A stretch of 64,000 bases of DNA from Acidobacteriota bacterium (GTDB lineage Bacteria > Acidobacteriota > Thermoanaerobaculia > Multivoradales > JBCCEF01): the NCBI GenBank assembly GCA_039028635.1, contig JBCCHV010000021.1, positions 28,987-92,986 of the forward strand, given 5' to 3'. This document shows positions 23,520 through 31,725 of this stretch, in pieces (the first letter of the stretch is position 1; the number at the start of each line of letters is the position of its first letter). The translations under genes were made by a program, and so were the position numbers. The notes beneath the pieces were generated by a model. It was not told where the DNA came from, did not search any database, and saw only the letters and a list, made by a program, of their open reading frames with translations.

Positions 23520-24683
23520 TCAGACGGGATTGACGCGAAAGATCGGGAAGTACGAGGTCAGGCGTCCGGCGGCGTGGTCCTCGGCCAGGCTGGGGAGCTC
23601 GTCCCAGTCCGTGGCGTGGCCGTTGACCGGTGCCATCCAGCCGGCGCGCTCGGCGTAGTCGACGGCCTCGAGGGCTTCCGGGTAGCGCGCGTAGTGGGTG
23701 TGGACGTGGGTGTGCCAGCTCATGCACTCGAGGGCGCGGACGGTCGAGAGGTTCATGCCCTCTTTCCAGCCGGCGGTGGTGACCACCCCGGAGCGGCCGA
23801 GGGACTTGAGGGTGGCGCGGAAGACCGGTAGGCCGATGAAGTCGACCAGGATCGACACCCCGCGGCCGCCGGTCTTGCGAGCCACCAGCTCGAGGAAGGC
23901 GTTCTCGGAGTCGATGTAGGCCGCGCGGTAGGCCTCGTCGCTGCGATACCGTTTCGGGTCGTAGGCCAGATTCGGGAACTGCCGGCGATCGATCGGTTCG
24001 ATGCCCGATTCGCGGATCAGCTCGAGGCGTTGGTCGTCGGAGGACATCATCGCCGTGTCGGCGCCCTGTAGGGCAGCCAGGGTTAGCTCGGCATAGGTGA
24101 CGCCGCCACCCCAGCCCCAGACGATCGGTCGCAGGTCCTGCTCGTCGGCCGTGAGGTGGAGCCGCCAGCAGCCGTAGGCGGCTCGCCAGTTGGCCCAGGC
24201 GGTGATGTAGCGCAGCGAAAAGGCGGCCCACTGCGGATAGGTGAAGCGGGTGTCGTCCGGTAGCCGGATGAGCTGTTGGCGATGGAGCTTGGTACGCCGC
24301 GCCAGCAGGCCGATGCTGCCCGGGGCGTCGTAGGCATAGATCTTCTTGGGGAAGCCGCGCTCGTCCCAGATGCCGTTGCAGAACACCAGGCAGATATCGC
24401 CCTCGGCGAGGTCATCGATGGCCGATCCGGGACGCAGCACGCGCACCACGCCGGCGTTACCGATCACCACCCGGGGTTCGTCGCGCTGGCGGCAGATGTC
24501 CACCGGCCGGCGGTCGAGGGCGTGGGACATGTTGCCTTCCCAGCAGCCGAAGAGCGGCTCGACGAGAACCTCGTCCTCGGTGATGTTCGAGAACTCGAAG
24601 CGCTCGCGCACCAGGCCGTGGTGGCCGTTCTGGTTGGCCGGATAGAGGACCCAGGCGTCGGTTTCGATGGTTCCGTTGGGCAT
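23520..24683 (-). CDS. Medium-chain dehydrogenase/reductase, crotonyl-CoA reductase (CCR)-like
   Basis: A 387-residue MDR protein, started at the ATG two bases after the P450 stop. The nucleotide-binding region reads VWGWGGGVTYAELTLAALQGA, followed by an IDRRQF segment and a long ARKTGGRGVSILVDFIG stretch, an arrangement close to crotonyl-CoA carboxylase/reductases. No zinc ligands of classical alcohol dehydrogenases are seen. CCR-type enzymes make alkylmalonyl-CoA extender units or act as enoyl reductases. Because neither PKS has an ER domain, it could be a stand-alone enoyl reductase or an extender-unit enzyme for this locus (inference). It is third in a minus-strand methyltransferase-P450-reductase operon. 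Confidence 0.7.
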   Translation of the reverse strand: MPNGTIETDAWVLYPANQNGHHGLVRERFEFSNITEDEVLVEPLFGCWEGNMSHALDRRPVDICRQRDEPRVVIGNAGVVRVLRPGSAIDDLAEGDICLVFCNGIWDERGFPKKIYAYDAPGSIGLLARRTKLHRQQLIRLPDDTRFTYPQWAAFSLRYITAWANWRAAYGCWRLHLTADEQDLRPIVWGWGGGVTYAELTLAALQGADTAMMSSDDQRLELIRESGIEPIDRRQFPNLAYDPKRYRSDEAYRAAYIDSENAFLELVARKTGGRGVSILVDFIGLPVFRATLKSLGRSGVVTTAGWKEGMNLSTVRALECMSWHTHVHTHYARYPEALEAVDYAERAGWMAPVNGHATDWDELPSLAEDHAAGRLTSYFPIFRVNPV

Positions 24684-24685
24684 GG

Positions 24686-25921
24686 CTAGAAGTCGACCGG
24701 CAGGGCCTTGAGGGCTCGGGTGATCGGGTTGTTGACCCACTCGAGCTCGGCCTGCGGCCGCGGTCGGAGATTGGGCATGCGGCGCAGCAGGGTGCGCAGG
24801 CTGATCTGGATCTCAGTGATGGCGAGGGCGGCGCCGAGGCAGAAATGGGTGCCGAGGCCGAAAGCGAAGTGGCGGTTGTCCTCCCGTCGCGTGACGTCGA
24901 GGAGGTCGGGATCGGCGAACTGGTCGGGATCGCGGTTGGCCGCTCCGAGGACCAGCCACAAAACTTCCCCCTTGCGGATCGACTTGCCGCCGATCTCGAC
25001 ATCCTCGAAGGCCGAGCGCTGGATCATCTGAACCGGGCTGTCATAGCGCAGGAACTCGTTGATCGAGCCGTCGATGAGGTCCGGGTCGCGTTGGATCCGC
25101 TCTAGCTGATCGGGGTTCTCGAACAGGGCGTGGAGGGAGTTGCCGAGCAGGATGGTGGTGGTCTCGTGACCGGCGTAGAGCAGCAGGACGCAGTTGGCCA
25201 GAAGCTCTTCGAGGTCGATCGGGTGGCCCTGCCGCTCGCCCTCGACGAAGCGCCCGATGAGGTTGTCCTGGGGCCCTTTGCGGCGCTGGTCGACGACCAT
25301 TTCGCGCATGTACTCGGTCATTTCGAGGACGGTGCGCTGGGCCAGGCGCATGGCCTCGATCTGGAACAGGCCGGCGCCGAGGAAGTCGGTGATGTGCTCG
25401 GACCACTGGCGGAAGCGATCGCGGTCCTCGAAGGCGACCCCCAGCATGTTGGCGATGACCGTGGCCGGAAGCGGGTAGGCGAGGTCTCCCACGACATCCA
25501 TCTCGCCGCGATCCTGGACCTCGTCGAGCAGCTCGTCGGTGGCCTGTTGGATGAGCGGTCGCATCTCTTCGACCAGGCGTGGTGTGAAGGCCCGCTGCAT
25601 CGGCGAGCGCACCCGCGTGTGGGTCGGCGGCTCGAGGTTTCCCATCCAGCGCTCGAGGTGATCGCGTAGCGGCGTCAGCTCCTGGCGATTCTCTTCCGGC
25701 AGGGTGTCGAAGATCTTGCCGAGAGTGCCGCTCGCCGACAGGCGCGGGTCCTTGAGGCAGGCGCCGATGTCGCGATAGCTGGTCAACAGCCAACCTCCCC
25801 AGCCTTCGTGGAACTGCACCGGATCCTGCTGCCGCAGGGCGTGGTAGACCGGGTACGGGTTGATGCGGGCGGCGTACTCGAGGATGTCCGGAAGCTTCTC
25901 GGTGGCTGGAGCGGTGCTCAT
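24686..25921 (-). CDS. Cytochrome P450
   Basis: A 411-residue soluble bacterial P450. Clear signatures: I-helix AGHETT, K-helix ExxR within EFLRYD, and the haem loop FGLGTHFCLG with the iron-ligating Cys361. The start overlaps the stop of the methyltransferase upstream (ATGA), so the two are made together. Bacterial P450s with this layout hydroxylate or epoxidise secondary metabolites using ferredoxin partners, none of which is encoded here. Its place in the tailoring operon suggests it oxidises the polyketide. Confidence 0.95.
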   Translation of the reverse strand: MSTAPATEKLPDILEYAARINPYPVYHALRQQDPVQFHEGWGGWLLTSYRDIGACLKDPRLSASGTLGKIFDTLPEENRQELTPLRDHLERWMGNLEPPTHTRVRSPMQRAFTPRLVEEMRPLIQQATDELLDEVQDRGEMDVVGDLAYPLPATVIANMLGVAFEDRDRFRQWSEHITDFLGAGLFQIEAMRLAQRTVLEMTEYMREMVVDQRRKGPQDNLIGRFVEGERQGHPIDLEELLANCVLLLYAGHETTTILLGNSLHALFENPDQLERIQRDPDLIDGSINEFLRYDSPVQMIQRSAFEDVEIGGKSIRKGEVLWLVLGAANRDPDQFADPDLLDVTRREDNRHFAFGLGTHFCLGAALAITEIQISLRTLLRRMPNLRPRPQAELEWVNNPITRALKALPVDF

Positions 25922-26994
25922 GGTACTTCCTCCGAGGCGGGGGAGCGGCAGGTGAAGTTCCAATACTGCAACTCGCCGGTCTTGAGCTTGCGATAGTTGT
26001 GGGAGCCGTGGCAGAGCATGATCTCGTCGAAGTGCAGGCGGTCGGCGCCGACCACGCCCAAGGCTTCGAGGGCGCCTTGACGGGCCTCTTCCTGGAGATC
26101 GATGGAAGCCAGCACATTGGCGGTGATGTTGCGCTCCTGCAGCACCTCCAGGCCAGAATCGGCGAGCTGGTGGCGCAGGCCGTCGAGGGTGCGGTCCGGC
26201 CCCCATTCCTCGGCCGTCGGCCGCAGGTCGGCGAACAGGAACTCGCCGCCCGGGCGCAGCACTCGGCGGACCTCCGCCAGGAAGCTGTCCATCGAGGGAT
26301 AGCAGCCCGAGGACTCGAGGTTGACCAGCGCATCGAAGGAGTCTGACGGCACGGGGAGGGAGAGGGCATCGCCCTGCAGGAAAGTCATCCCTTCGCTGCC
26401 GTGCAAGGCTTCGCAAGCCCGAATGTTGTCGTCCACCAGGTCGATGCCGGTAACCGTCGCCGGGGCGCGGTAGCGGTGCATGTAGGAGCAGCCGCCGCCG
26501 GTGCCGCAGCCGACTTCGAGGACGTCCTTGCCGGTCAGGTCGGAGCCGCCGATCAGGCACTCGTAGAGCTGAATGTTGAGGCGAAAGGGCTCGTCTTCGG
26601 GCTGCAGGTCGGGTGCCCCCGGGGCGCCGTCGCCGAGGCCGACGAAGCCGAGGTTCATGAACACCGGCGGCGCGCCGAAGAGAGCCTGCGCCGAGTTGTA
26701 GAGAATGCGCGTCCAGAGGCGAATGCCGAGCCCCGGCTTGGTGGCGACCTCGCGCACCTCGGGCATCGCCTCGGTGAGGCGCTGGTAGATGCCGTGAAAG
26801 ACCTCCGGCGAGCGCGGCGCGCTGTCCGGACAGGCACGGTTGACCTGCTGGGCGATCTGCGACCAGCGCTGCGGATGGTCCGTCGACCAGTCGGCCAGGC
26901 CCTCCCAGAGGAACGAGCGGAGCTGGAACCAGTCGAGCGGCGAGACGTCTTGGTAGGTGACCGGGCGGTGATGAACGACGGTGCTGGAGGTCAT
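25918..26994 (-). CDS. SAM-dependent methyltransferase (tailoring type)
   Basis: A 358-residue protein. I use the ATG at 26994 (GGGGAGA upstream); a longer frame reaches back into the divergent promoter region. Residues 1-130 are a helical lead-in of unknown role. The class I methyltransferase core follows: motif I DVLEVGCGTGGG, acidic loop TGIDLVDDN, QGDAL and a later LRPGGEFLFADLRP. The core resembles O-methyltransferases of natural-product pathways such as the phthiotriol methyltransferase family. It leads the minus-strand operon with the P450 and the reductase. The substrate is probably a hydroxyl of the polyketide (inference). Confidence 0.85.
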   Translation of the reverse strand: MTSSTVVHHRPVTYQDVSPLDWFQLRSFLWEGLADWSTDHPQRWSQIAQQVNRACPDSAPRSPEVFHGIYQRLTEAMPEVREVATKPGLGIRLWTRILYNSAQALFGAPPVFMNLGFVGLGDGAPGAPDLQPEDEPFRLNIQLYECLIGGSDLTGKDVLEVGCGTGGGCSYMHRYRAPATVTGIDLVDDNIRACEALHGSEGMTFLQGDALSLPVPSDSFDALVNLESSGCYPSMDSFLAEVRRVLRPGGEFLFADLRPTAEEWGPDRTLDGLRHQLADSGLEVLQERNITANVLASIDLQEEARQGALEALGVVGADRLHFDEIMLCHGSHNYRKLKTGELQYWNFTCRSPASEEVP

Positions 26995-27048
26995 CGGCAG
27001 GCAGTTCTCCCCGCAACTGAGAAAGCGAGATTTTCCGAGGCTTTCGAG

Positions 27049-27072
27049 CCTATCGCCGATAGGTCTTATCGG
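27049..27072. promoter_or_regulatory. Overlapping inverted repeats in the divergent promoter region (candidate operator)
   Basis: Between the divergent methyltransferase (start 26994) and P450 (start 27208) are two interlocked inverted repeats: CCTATCGCCGATAGG (27049-27063) and arms GCCGATA/TATCGGC (27055-27073). Such overlapping symmetry is typical of a regulator binding site controlling both directions. Which protein binds is not known; related TATCGG half-sites occur near 33655 and 33690, upstream of an AraC-type regulator gene. Confidence 0.45.
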
Positions 27073-27207
27073 CTTCTCCGAGATTGCGGCCGCCGGACGG
27101 GCCAAGGGCCAGTGCGCAATCTGGGATAAGTGGCCTGCTGAAGCCTTGACTTATACACAGGGAGCGGAGCTCCACTTCGGGCGCCGCAGTCGGACCCTGA
27201 ACGGTCC

Positions 27208-28407
27208 TTGGAGAGTCGTTTGTTCGGAGACGGTTTCCTCGCCGACCCCTATCCCGCCCTGGCGGCGCTGCGGCAGGAGGGACCGATGCATCGCATGGAG
27301 ATGTTCGGCGGCGCCTGGACCTTCACCCGTCACGCCGACATCAGCGCCCTGCTGCGCGATGCTCGCCTCAGTGCCCGCCGCAGCGATGCCCTGGTCTTCC
27401 AGTTCAGCGCCGAGCAGCAGGCCGAGCTGACGGACTTCCGACGCCTGTTCTCGCAGTGGATGCTGTTCTTCGATCCGCCGGAGCACACCCGCCCCCGGCG
27501 CGCCATGTCGCGGGGCTTTAGGCCGGCGGTGATCGCCGACCTCGTCGCTCGCATCACCCAGGTGGTGGACGGATTGATCGACACGGTCGAAGGGCAGGGA
27601 AGTTGCGATGCCATCGCCGACCTCGCACACCCGCTGCCGGCCATCGTGATCGCCGAGATGATGGCGATCCCGGCCGCCGATCGGCAACGCTTCATGATCT
27701 GGTCCGACGACGTCGCCGAGTTCTTCGGCCGCGATCTCGCGACCTTCGATATCGCCCTCAAGGCGCAGACCGGGCTGCGCGAGCTGACCGACTACTTCCG
27801 CGAGGTGGTGGCGCGGCGGCGGCGTCAGCCCGGCGAGGATCTGATCAGCCAGCTTCTCGCCCTCGAGGCCGAAGAGGCGTTGAGCGAAGAGGAAGTTTGG
27901 GCCCAGTGCGCCATGCTGCTCTTCGCCGGTCACGAGACGACCCGCAACCTGATCGGCAACGGCTTGCTGGCGCTGCTGCGCGAGCCGGCGGCGCGACAGC
28001 GCTATCTCGAGCGGTCGGACCTCGGCCGCACGGCCATCGACGAGCTGCTGCGCTTCGACAGTCCGGTGCAGATCGGCAGCCGGCTGGTGGCCGAAGAGAT
28101 CTCTCTGCACGGCGAGACGATCGCTCCCGGCGAGCTCTTGATTTTCTTGCTGGGAGCCGCCAATCGCGATCCCGACGAGTTCGCCGAGCCCGATCGTCTC
28201 GATCTGACGCGCAGCCCCAACCGCCACGTTTCCTTCGGATACGGGCCCCATCTCTGCCTCGGGAGTCACCTGGCGCGGATGGAGGCGGACATCGTGTTCC
28301 GGCGACTCTTCACCCGCCTGCCGGCGCTCCGGCTGGCGACGGAAGATCTCGTCTGGTCGACCAATTTCGGCTTTCGCGGCCTGACCGCGCTGCCGCTGGA
28401 GTTTTGA
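27208..28407 (+). CDS. Cytochrome P450
   Basis: A 399-residue soluble P450, second of the window and distinct from the one at 24686. Signatures: AGHETTRN in the I-helix, ExxR in ELLRFD, haem loop FGYGPHLCLG with Cys350. The TTG at 27208 is the likely start because the following DPYPALAALRQEGP segment is the normal N-terminal region of this family; its ribosome site is weak. It is divergent from the methyltransferase operon and followed after 35 bases by a membrane acyltransferase, so it probably tailors the same product. Confidence 0.93.
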   Translation: MESRLFGDGFLADPYPALAALRQEGPMHRMEMFGGAWTFTRHADISALLRDARLSARRSDALVFQFSAEQQAELTDFRRLFSQWMLFFDPPEHTRPRRAMSRGFRPAVIADLVARITQVVDGLIDTVEGQGSCDAIADLAHPLPAIVIAEMMAIPAADRQRFMIWSDDVAEFFGRDLATFDIALKAQTGLRELTDYFREVVARRRRQPGEDLISQLLALEAEEALSEEEVWAQCAMLLFAGHETTRNLIGNGLLALLREPAARQRYLERSDLGRTAIDELLRFDSPVQIGSRLVAEEISLHGETIAPGELLIFLLGAANRDPDEFAEPDRLDLTRSPNRHVSFGYGPHLCLGSHLARMEADIVFRRLFTRLPALRLATEDLVWSTNFGFRGLTALPLEF

Positions 28408-28442
28408 GCCTCGGCCGCCGGGCGGGGCAAGGAGATTGAGCC

Positions 28443-29744
28443 ATGAGTGAGACCATGCAGCGGGCCTGGGAGCTGATGTCGCCGCGCAAGACCGTGCGGC
28501 AGCTCTTCTCACCGCCGCCGGGGCACCTGCGGGCGGTCGACGGGCTGCGCGCCCTCGCCGTGCTTTGGATCATCCTGATGCACTGCGTCTGGTTTCAGAT
28601 GGTGTTCATGGAGGAGGCGACCTTCGTCGAGCTCCTGGAGGGCGCTCCGCTGTGGATCCTGGGCGGGCCTTACGGCGTCGACTTCTTCTTCGTCATCAGC
28701 GGCTTCCTGATCGGGATCCTGCTGATGAAGGAACGGCAGAACACCGGCCGCCTCGACATCAAGCGCTTCTATATCCGCCGCTTCTTGCGCCTGATGCCGG
28801 CCTATTTCGTCGCCCTCGGGGTGTACTGCGTGGTGGTCAAGGTCAACTGCCACATGATCTGGACCAACATCCTCTACATCAACAACTTCTTCCCCGGCGA
28901 AGACCAGGCCATGCACTGGAGCTGGTCGCTGGCCATCGAGGAGCAGTTCTATTTCACCTTTCCGGTGTTCTTGATTCTGATCTTCTACCCCTTGGCCAAG
29001 CGCTGGCGCCTACCGCTGCTCTTCGCCCTGTTGGCGCTGGCCTTCGTCATTCGCGGCGCCTTGATCGCCTACTTCGACGTCTGGGCACCGGTGCCCTGGT
29101 CGTTGGGGGTCGAAGACGAACGCTTCCTGACCTGGGCCGAGCAGCTCTACATCAAACCCTACGCCCGTCACGGCGCCTTGCTCTGCGGCGTCATCGCCGC
29201 CTACCTCTACCTCAACTACCGGGTGCGGGAGTTCTTCGAGGGGCGCCCGACCCTCGCCACCGTGGGCTTCTTCGCTTCGTTGGCGATCATCGCCTGGGTG
29301 ACCGCCAGCACCGTCCACTCCGCCGGACCGCGCTGGGAGAGCAGCACCGCCAGCTTCCTCTTCCTCACCAGCTATCGCTATCTGCTGAGCGCGGGGGTCG
29401 CCTACCTGCTGCTCTACACGCGCTACCGTACCGACAACCCGATCAATCGGTCGGTGATCTGGTTTCTTTCCTGGCGCATCTGGTACTCGACGGCTCAGCT
29501 CGCCTACTCGGCCTATCTGCTGCACCCGATCGTCTTCGTGATGGTGTTCGGCGTGCTGGCACCGGGAGGGCTCGATCGGATTCCGATGTTGGTCTACTAC
29601 ATCGTGCTGCCGATTCTGGCCTTTTTCGCCGCCTTCCTGATGTACGTGACGGTGGAGAAGCCGTTCATGAATTTGCGCGATCTCAAGAAAGGTCAGAAAG
29701 TCCCGGCAACGGTTCCGGCGGCCTCGGCCTCTCCCACGGCGTAG
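28443..29744 (+). CDS. Integral membrane acyltransferase, acyltransferase-3 (OafA) family
   Basis: A 433-residue protein with about ten membrane segments and a clear AAGGAG ribosome site. It has the family start: LRAVDGLRALAVLWIILMHC, with the conserved DGLRA and the catalytic-type His in the first membrane helix, then FFFVISGFLIG and RRFLRLMPAYF. Acyltransferase-3 enzymes move acyl groups (often acetyl) from the cytoplasm onto sugars, lipids or natural products, as in macrolide acylation. Here it follows a P450 and is likely a late tailoring step on the polyketide, although a role in envelope modification is equally possible. Confidence 0.88.
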   Translation: MSETMQRAWELMSPRKTVRQLFSPPPGHLRAVDGLRALAVLWIILMHCVWFQMVFMEEATFVELLEGAPLWILGGPYGVDFFFVISGFLIGILLMKERQNTGRLDIKRFYIRRFLRLMPAYFVALGVYCVVVKVNCHMIWTNILYINNFFPGEDQAMHWSWSLAIEEQFYFTFPVFLILIFYPLAKRWRLPLLFALLALAFVIRGALIAYFDVWAPVPWSLGVEDERFLTWAEQLYIKPYARHGALLCGVIAAYLYLNYRVREFFEGRPTLATVGFFASLAIIAWVTASTVHSAGPRWESSTASFLFLTSYRYLLSAGVAYLLLYTRYRTDNPINRSVIWFLSWRIWYSTAQLAYSAYLLHPIVFVMVFGVLAPGGLDRIPMLVYYIVLPILAFFAAFLMYVTVEKPFMNLRDLKKGQKVPATVPAASASPTA

Positions 29745-29962
29745 CCGCCGGCGCCGGCTACAATCACCGGGACCGGCCCGATCCGGCCGGCGCGGGCCGG
29801 CCTGGCTCGAGCTCGGGCTGAAGCCGTGACCGGCCGCCGGCGAGCGGTAGCCGGCCGCGGCGAGCCAGCCCACGGCCGGCGTCGGTGATCGGTGGCCGCG
29901 GTCGCTGACGCAGGGGTGGTGATCGATGGCATCCGGGTGGTTCTGAAAGCGGAGAGCGTCGC

Positions 29963-31336
29963 GTGACGAAACGAGTCTGGACAAAGCTCCGCAGCCTGTT
30001 GGTCTGGGCTCATCGCTGGTTCGGCCTGCTGGCCGGCCTGTGGCTGTTCTTCCTCGCCGCAACCGGTTGCTTTGTCGTCTTCTACCAGGAGATCGATCGC
30101 GCCCTCAATCGCGATCTCTGGTATCGGCCGGTGGCGGGCGAGAGGCTGCCCGTTCAGCGCCTCGTGGAGGCCGCCGAGGCCAGCATCCCCGGCAGCTACG
30201 CCTCCTTCGCCAATCTGCCGAACCGCCCCGGCGAGCCCTTCTTCGCCTACCTGGCGGCGCGACCCGGAAGCGACGTCGAGATTCCGCGCAAGCTCCACGT
30301 CTTCGTCGACCCCTACAACGGTGAGGTCTTGGCGACGCGGGTCTTCGGGGCCTTCAAGCTCGACCGCCTGCATTTCGCCCAGCTCGTCTATCAGCTCCAT
30401 CGCGATCTCAAGCTCGGCAATCTCGGCGCCTTCGTGCTCGGTCTGGTGGCCTTTCTGTGGATCTGGGATCACTTCGCGGCCGCCTGGATCTCCTTTCCGA
30501 ATCCACGTCGGTGGTGGCAGAGCTGGGTGGTCAAGGGCGGTGCTCGCGGCTACTCGCTGGTCTATCGCCTGCACCGCGCCGGCGGCCTTTGGCTGGCGCC
30601 GGTCACCCTCGCCCTGGCGGTCTCCGGTGTCTACTTCAACTGGAACAGCGAGTTTCGCGCCGCGGTTAGCTGGTTCTCGCCCCTGACGCCGCGCCCTCAC
30701 CAAACGGCACCGCGCCTCGAAGAGCCGCTCTTAGAGGCGCCGGTGGATGTCGACCAGGCGCTGGCGGTGGCCCGGCGTGAGACCGGCGGAGCGGAGGCCG
30801 ACCGGGTCTCGATCATGCCCCAGTCGGGGCTCTATCTGGTGCGCCTGTTCGATCGCCGCGACATCTCGATCCACGGCGGTCGCTTCCTATATGTCAGCAT
30901 GGAGGACGGCGCCGTGGTCTCCGATCGCCACGCCCGCGACGGCACCCTGGGCGATACCCTGCTCGCCTGGCAGTATCCGTTGCACTCGGGCCAGGCCTTC
31001 GGTTGGCCCGGCCGGCTGCTGATCTTCGCCGCCGGCCTGGTGATTTGCGCCATGGTGGCGACGGGCTTCGTCATCTGGGCCAAAAAGCGCCGCGGCCGGG
31101 TGGCGCTGGCGGCCCGCCGGCGCGCCGCTCCCCGAACACCGGCTCCGGTAGCGATCCCCGAACCCGCGAGCAGGTTGCTGCAAGACTCTCGACTTGCGGC
31201 ATCCTTCGCCCCCGAGGGACCCCGAGCCCAACCGGCCGGGCGCTCCCGACAGGGCGGCGGCAGAGCCGCCGACAGGAGTGCAGCGGGGCCGCGAGTCCCC
31301 AAGGGGACATCCAAACCGCGCATTTCGGACAGATAG
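29963..31336 (+). CDS. PepSY-associated membrane protein with a tail encoded by an intergenic repeat
   Basis: A 457-residue protein; GTG start with GGAGAG seven bases upstream. Four membrane segments are spread through it (about 15-40, 150-170, 205-225, 345-370). The order, with periplasmic loops between, is that of PepSY_TM proteins associated with iron or siderophore uptake and flavin reduction; the WAHRWFGLLAGLWLF and VYRLHRAGGLWLAPV segments carry the expected His residues. The last 55 or so residues (from about 400) are Arg/Pro/Ala-rich and read straight into the repeat beginning at 31166. They look like an accidental extension after the original stop was lost to the repeat. Confidence 0.82.
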   Translation: MTKRVWTKLRSLLVWAHRWFGLLAGLWLFFLAATGCFVVFYQEIDRALNRDLWYRPVAGERLPVQRLVEAAEASIPGSYASFANLPNRPGEPFFAYLAARPGSDVEIPRKLHVFVDPYNGEVLATRVFGAFKLDRLHFAQLVYQLHRDLKLGNLGAFVLGLVAFLWIWDHFAAAWISFPNPRRWWQSWVVKGGARGYSLVYRLHRAGGLWLAPVTLALAVSGVYFNWNSEFRAAVSWFSPLTPRPHQTAPRLEEPLLEAPVDVDQALAVARRETGGAEADRVSIMPQSGLYLVRLFDRRDISIHGGRFLYVSMEDGAVVSDRHARDGTLGDTLLAWQYPLHSGQAFGWPGRLLIFAAGLVICAMVATGFVIWAKKRRGRVALAARRRAAPRTPAPVAIPEPASRLLQDSRLAASFAPEGPRAQPAGRSRQGGGRAADRSAAGPRVPKGTSKPRISDR

Positions 31337-31725
31337 TTTCCGCGAGAGAACGCCGTCTGCTACTTCAGCAGACGGTGTCCGAGCCCATGGGGCGAGGCGG
31401 CGGCAAAGCCGCCGAGGACGGGGCCGCCCTGGATTGGGGTGCCTGGCCGGCCGCACCGCACGACATGTGCGTGCTGGCGGGCCGCGCAGGCCCGAGGGAG
31501 GCGCCTTTAGCCGTCGGCATGGCAATGGAAACGAGCGAGCCGTCTGCTATAGCAGCAGACGGCCTCCGAGCGCGATCAGCGCGAGGCGGCGGCAAAGCCG
31601 CCGAGGACGGGGGTGAGGCCGCACGACATGTGCGTGCGGCCGAGGGGGGCGCCTTTAGCCCCCCTGAGACAGCTAGCCCCCCTGAGACAGCTAACGCCCT
31701 GAACAAGGCGCGTCGCGACTTTTCA
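31166..31725 (+). repeat. Composite copy of the structured intergenic repeat family (copy D)
   Basis: About 560 bases of hairpin-rich sequence. It opens with GAGCAGGTTGCTGCAAGA, related to the terminal repeat TAGCAGGTTGCTGAAAAA of the other copies, and ends near CGACTTTTCAGCGGGCTT. Inside are two similar units (about 31353-31515 and 31539-31655), each with a hairpin of arms CCGTCTGCT/AGCAGACGG, then a shared core GCGAGGCGGCGGCAAAGCCG and a CACGACATGTGCGTG palindrome-like piece, then GGCGCCTTTAG. An 18-base perfect tandem duplication (TAGCCCCCCTGAGACAGC at 31656 and 31674) closes it. Frames across it are not real genes. Confidence 0.75.

Noticed and set aside
25130..25669. Plus-strand frame opposite the first P450
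   Set aside because: Overlaps conserved P450 motifs on the minus strand; no independent evidence.
31330..31700. Possible CRISPR array
   Set aside because: Repeated pieces are of uneven length and are hairpins with shared cores, with no regular spacers and no cas genes nearby.
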